A DNA stretch of 52,674 nucleotides, taken from DASRPD01 sp035646535 (GTDB taxonomy: Bacteria > Actinomycetota > Acidimicrobiia > IMCC26256 > JANYLB01). The notes under the pieces were generated by a model that searched no databases, had not been told where the DNA came from, and worked only from the letters and a program-made list of their open reading frames with translations. The stretch covers positions 1-52,674 of the forward strand of contig DASRPD010000112.1 in NCBI GenBank assembly GCA_035646535.1, written 5' to 3'. The translations under genes and the position numbers were made by a program. Of this stretch, positions 52,262 to 52,674 are shown piece after piece (the first letter of the stretch is position 1; each line of letters begins with the position of its first letter).

Positions 52262-52674
52262 ATGCCCGAGCTGTGGCAGCTCGCCCTCATCCTGGTCGCG
52301 GGCCTCACGACTGGAATCCTCTCCGGGATGTTCGGCGTCGGCGGCGCGATCGTGTCCACGCCCGCCATCCGCGCGTTGGGTGCCACACCCCTCGATGCGA
52401 TCGGGTCGACGCTGCCGTCCATGCTGCCCTCCTCGATCAGCGGGACGTTGCGCTACCACCGCGAACGGCTGGTCCGCTGGCGCGCGGTCGCGGTCGTCGC
52501 CGGCTTCGGAGCCTTGGCGACCGTGGGCGGGTCCATTCTCTCGCAGGTCGTACCCGGCGAGGGACACGTCCTCATGATCGCCACGGCCGGGCTCGTCGGG
52601 ATCACCAGCTGGCGGATGGCCCGATCCCGCGACGAGCCGGAGTCCCCCGTCCCCGAGGCGGCACCCGACGCCCC
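52262..52674 (+). CDS. TSUP (TauE/SafE) family permease, partial
   Basis: About 137 residues of an integral membrane protein are visible before the right edge. The first helix and GMFGVGGAIVSTPAIRALG loop are the signature of sulfite/anion exporters of the TSUP family; three or four helices follow. The end of the gene is outside the window. Confidence 0.88.
   Translation, partial: MPELWQLALILVAGLTTGILSGMFGVGGAIVSTPAIRALGATPLDAIGSTLPSMLPSSISGTLRYHRERLVRWRAVAVVAGFGALATVGGSILSQVVPGEGHVLMIATAGLVGITSWRMARSRDEPESPVPEAAPDA

Overview
The window is about 52.7 kb of very GC-rich DNA with dense coding, many 4-base ATGA/GTGA start-stop overlaps and GTG starts. Gene content points to an actinobacterium: luciferase-like flavin/F420-type oxidoreductases, a fused Kgd-type 2-oxoglutarate enzyme, a Bpa-type proteasome activator, a class II DAHP synthase and a Rho with a long Gly/Arg/Asp insert. 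I infer class Acidimicrobiia or a relative; no rRNA or marker phylogeny is available here. At least nine genes have a TANNNT box ending 6-8 bases before the start codon, which suggests leaderless transcription is common.

Layout. 1-2.1 kb: a partial small gene and an IS1634-like insertion sequence whose transposase has an in-frame amber stop. 2.1-11.7 kb: a cell-surface polysaccharide region on the minus strand with a large secreted DUF4082-type protein, a relic of a 2OG oxygenase, a glycosyltransferase, a polyprenyl glycosylphosphotransferase, an LPXTG-like protein and a DUF4012 protein. 11.7-13.2 kb: two tandem RecB/Cas4-like nuclease-fold genes, one lacking the catalytic DxK motif. 13.2-17.4 kb: thiolase-like and DUF983 genes, then prfA-prmC and a small conserved-looking gene broken in a C8 run. 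17.4-20.7 kb: luciferase-like oxidoreductase and ferritin-like protein, opposite a TetR regulator behind an 11-bp tandem repeat. 20.8-24.4 kb: YqhQ/DUF1385, rpmE, rho. 24.4-27.8 kb: an LLM oxidoreductase, an ApgM-type phosphoglycerate mutase and a glucose/sorbosone dehydrogenase lipoprotein.

27.9-33.3 kb: an argS-lysA-hom-thrC operon with 4-base overlaps, joining arginyl-tRNA charging with lysine and threonine synthesis. 33.5-35.6 kb: a possible 36-residue small protein, a GGDEF protein with a ParB-like N-terminal peptide, its overlapping partner and tRNA-Arg(CCG). 35.6-38.4 kb: exported or membrane proteins of unknown function, a 162-bp element bounded by 24-bp inverted repeats, and a secreted-protein gene broken by a short duplication. 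38.5-41.8 kb: TetR, crotonase and two SDR genes, with a 24-bp perfect hairpin and a 9-bp tandem repeat between the SDR genes. 41.8-47.3 kb: bpa, aroG (class II) and kgd. 47.3-52.7 kb: TetR plus DHA2 exporter with a palindromic operator, a DapA-family lyase, a Baeyer-Villiger-type monooxygenase and a partial TSUP permease.

No CRISPR array, prophage or rRNA operon was found. The most interesting items are the tandem nuclease pair, the GGDEF protein with a ParB-like tail, the leaderless promoter pattern, and several short tandem duplications in leaders and gene ends.
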